NCBI GenBank assembly: GCA_964645715.1
Contig: CAZYAO010000006.1
Span: forward strand, 1-64,000
Origin: JAUMBM01 sp964645715
Lineage (GTDB): Bacteria; Bacteroidota; Bacteroidia; Chitinophagales; Saprospiraceae
Reading direction: 5' to 3'
Length of the DNA stretch: 64,000 nt
Of the stretch, positions 62,886 through 64,000 are shown piece by piece. The notes beneath the pieces are model-generated. The model did not search any database, had not been told where the DNA came from, and saw only the letters and a program-made list of their open reading frames with translations. The stretch's first letter is position 1, and each line of letters opens with the position of its first letter. The translations under genes were made by a program, and so were the position numbers.

Positions 62886-64000
62886 AAATACCATACGCAC
62901 TTTCCACTTGCGGCCTATGGGTGGTGATGTTCACTGCTTTTGTGCTTAGCGCCTGCGCTCCCGCCGAAAAGGCTTTGCAGGAGATTAGTCCGGGTACACC
63001 CGCTGTTGATCAGAGCCTTTCAGATTCGGCCCTGCAGGTAGCCTTGCACGCACTAGAACGCGATATTGGTAAGCTAATGGATAAAGAACAGCTGCCGGGG
63101 CTGGCCGCTGTGGTGGTGAAATCCGGACAGGTAGTCTGGATGGATACGAGAGGACTCAAGGATGTGAATTTGCCTGAAGACAGTATAGATGTGCATACCC
63201 GCTTTCGGCTGGCCAGTTTATCCAAAAATTTTACACCCGTTTTGCTGGGGCAGCTTGTGCGGGAGAAGAAGGTTGGCTGGTCTGCGGAAGTCGGCCAGTA
63301 TATACAGGATTTTCAGCCTCAGTATCCAACAGATGCCCGTGACAAATTGCAAGTCAGGCATATCCTAAGTCAGGCATCAGGCTTTCCATACCAAACTTTT
63401 TCCAATCGTCTCAACCGGGGGGAGGATTACCGCGCGATACGAAAGGATCTCGGGCAAGTGGCACTGTCGCATCCGCCGGGTGTATACTACAACTATCAGA
63501 ATGTAGTGTACTGTATGGCGGCAGAGGTGATAGAGGTAGTGAGCGGGCTTAGTTACGACAACCTGCTGGACAGAAAGCTGTTCGGACCTCTCGGCATGAA
63601 GGATGCCAGTTCCGGACTCAAACCACTGCTCGCTTCCGATAATCTTGCCTGGCCGCATCACCTGACGGCTACGGGCAGCTACAGGATTCCGCTGTCCGCT
63701 AAGTATTACAGTGCATCGGCCGCCGCAGGGCAAAATGCCAGTATCAGCGATATGGGCGTCTGGCTGGCCGCCCTGCAGGGGTTTCGGCCTGATATCGTAC
63801 CGCCGGCCACACTTGAGGAAATGACGTGCATCCAGGTACCTTTTCTGCCCGGCGAATCAAGTGCACGACGCTGGGCTCCTTATACGGCCGCAGGCTACGG
63901 CCTGGGAATGCGTGTTGTACATATTCCGCCCATTACCATCGCTTATCATGGCGGATTTGTCAACGGGTATCGCACTGAGCTCGCTTATTGCCCCGAAAAA
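62882..64000 (+). CDS. Serine hydrolase lipoprotein (beta-lactamase family), cut by the window end
   Basis: The reading frame is open from TTG 62882 to the end of the window (373 codons, 3' end missing). The start overlaps the kinase stop (TTGA). The signal ends in a lipobox 'LSAC' at codon 25. The serine beta-lactamase/PBP-like motifs are SLSK ('LASLSKNFTP'), the YxN motif in 'YYNYQN', and 'YHGGFVNGY' in the HxG position. Members include D,D-peptidases and esterases, and the substrate is unknown. ATG 62927 would leave too short a signal peptide. Confidence 0.85.
   Translation, partial: MKIPYALSTCGLWVVMFTAFVLSACAPAEKALQEISPGTPAVDQSLSDSALQVALHALERDIGKLMDKEQLPGLAAVVVKSGQVVWMDTRGLKDVNLPEDSIDVHTRFRLASLSKNFTPVLLGQLVREKKVGWSAEVGQYIQDFQPQYPTDARDKLQVRHILSQASGFPYQTFSNRLNRGEDYRAIRKDLGQVALSHPPGVYYNYQNVVYCMAAEVIEVVSGLSYDNLLDRKLFGPLGMKDASSGLKPLLASDNLAWPHHLTATGSYRIPLSAKYYSASAAAGQNASISDMGVWLAALQGFRPDIVPPATLEEMTCIQVPFLPGESSARRWAPYTAAGYGLGMRVVHIPPITIAYHGGFVNGYRTELAYCPEK

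Overview
The window is chromosomal DNA from a member of the Bacteroidota, possibly the Saprospiria; the class is a guess from the look of the proteins. The phylum is supported by an adjacent SusC/SusD pair, a secreted nuclease ending in a type IX secretion (Por) sorting domain, TonB systems with CarboxypepD_reg-like domains, and many copies of the Bacteroidota -7 promoter element TAnnTTTG. No mobile element, prophage, CRISPR array or rRNA gene was found. Most of the window is core genome.

Positions 1-13630 hold the translation/transcription supercluster: tRNA-Thr(TGT), tRNA-Tyr, tRNA-Gly(TCC), tRNA-Thr(GGT), tuf, tRNA-Trp, secE, nusG, rplK, rplA, rplJ, rplL, rpoB and rpoC. It ends at a strong terminator. 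Two hairpins separate rplL from rpoB. Positions 13700-27000 are mixed: a small membrane protein, the T9SS nuclease, an Nfu-type Fe-S scaffold, a pair of apparently exported cofactor enzymes (lipoprotein methyltransferase and Tat-signal aminotransferase), OxyR, a fatty acid desaturase, an RlpA/SPOR protein, an AGCS symporter, an ECF sigma factor next to a carotenoid desaturase, and GTP cyclohydrolase II.

Positions 27000-37300 are devoted to the envelope and uptake: an orphan SusC/SusD pair, then a convergent TonB-dependent receptor behind a TPP riboswitch (so probably a thiamin receptor), then lspA translationally coupled to a serine hydrolase with a GH3-like N-terminal remnant. That hydrolase ends inside a 70-bp tandem repeat. 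Positions 37300-53250 carry hemN divergent from a CcoI-like copper ATPase, ahcY, a di-haem peroxidase lipoprotein, an unrecognised protein, an M29 aminopeptidase, hflX, an operon of TPR protein, DUF4292 lipoprotein and EnvC-like protein, and pyk.

Positions 53300-64000 hold acpP-fabF-rnc, a DUF3109 gene, a small secreted protein, a mitochondrial-type citrate synthase, a gcvH-vanZ-like-tonB group, a TPR protein, a diacylglycerol kinase and a serine hydrolase lipoprotein cut by the window end. No new multi-gene system is evident. The items most worth a second look are the exported methyltransferase/aminotransferase pair, the tandem repeat with compensatory hairpin changes, the inverted repeat around the oxyR promoter, the TPP-controlled receptor, and the unrecognised gene at 44279-45073.
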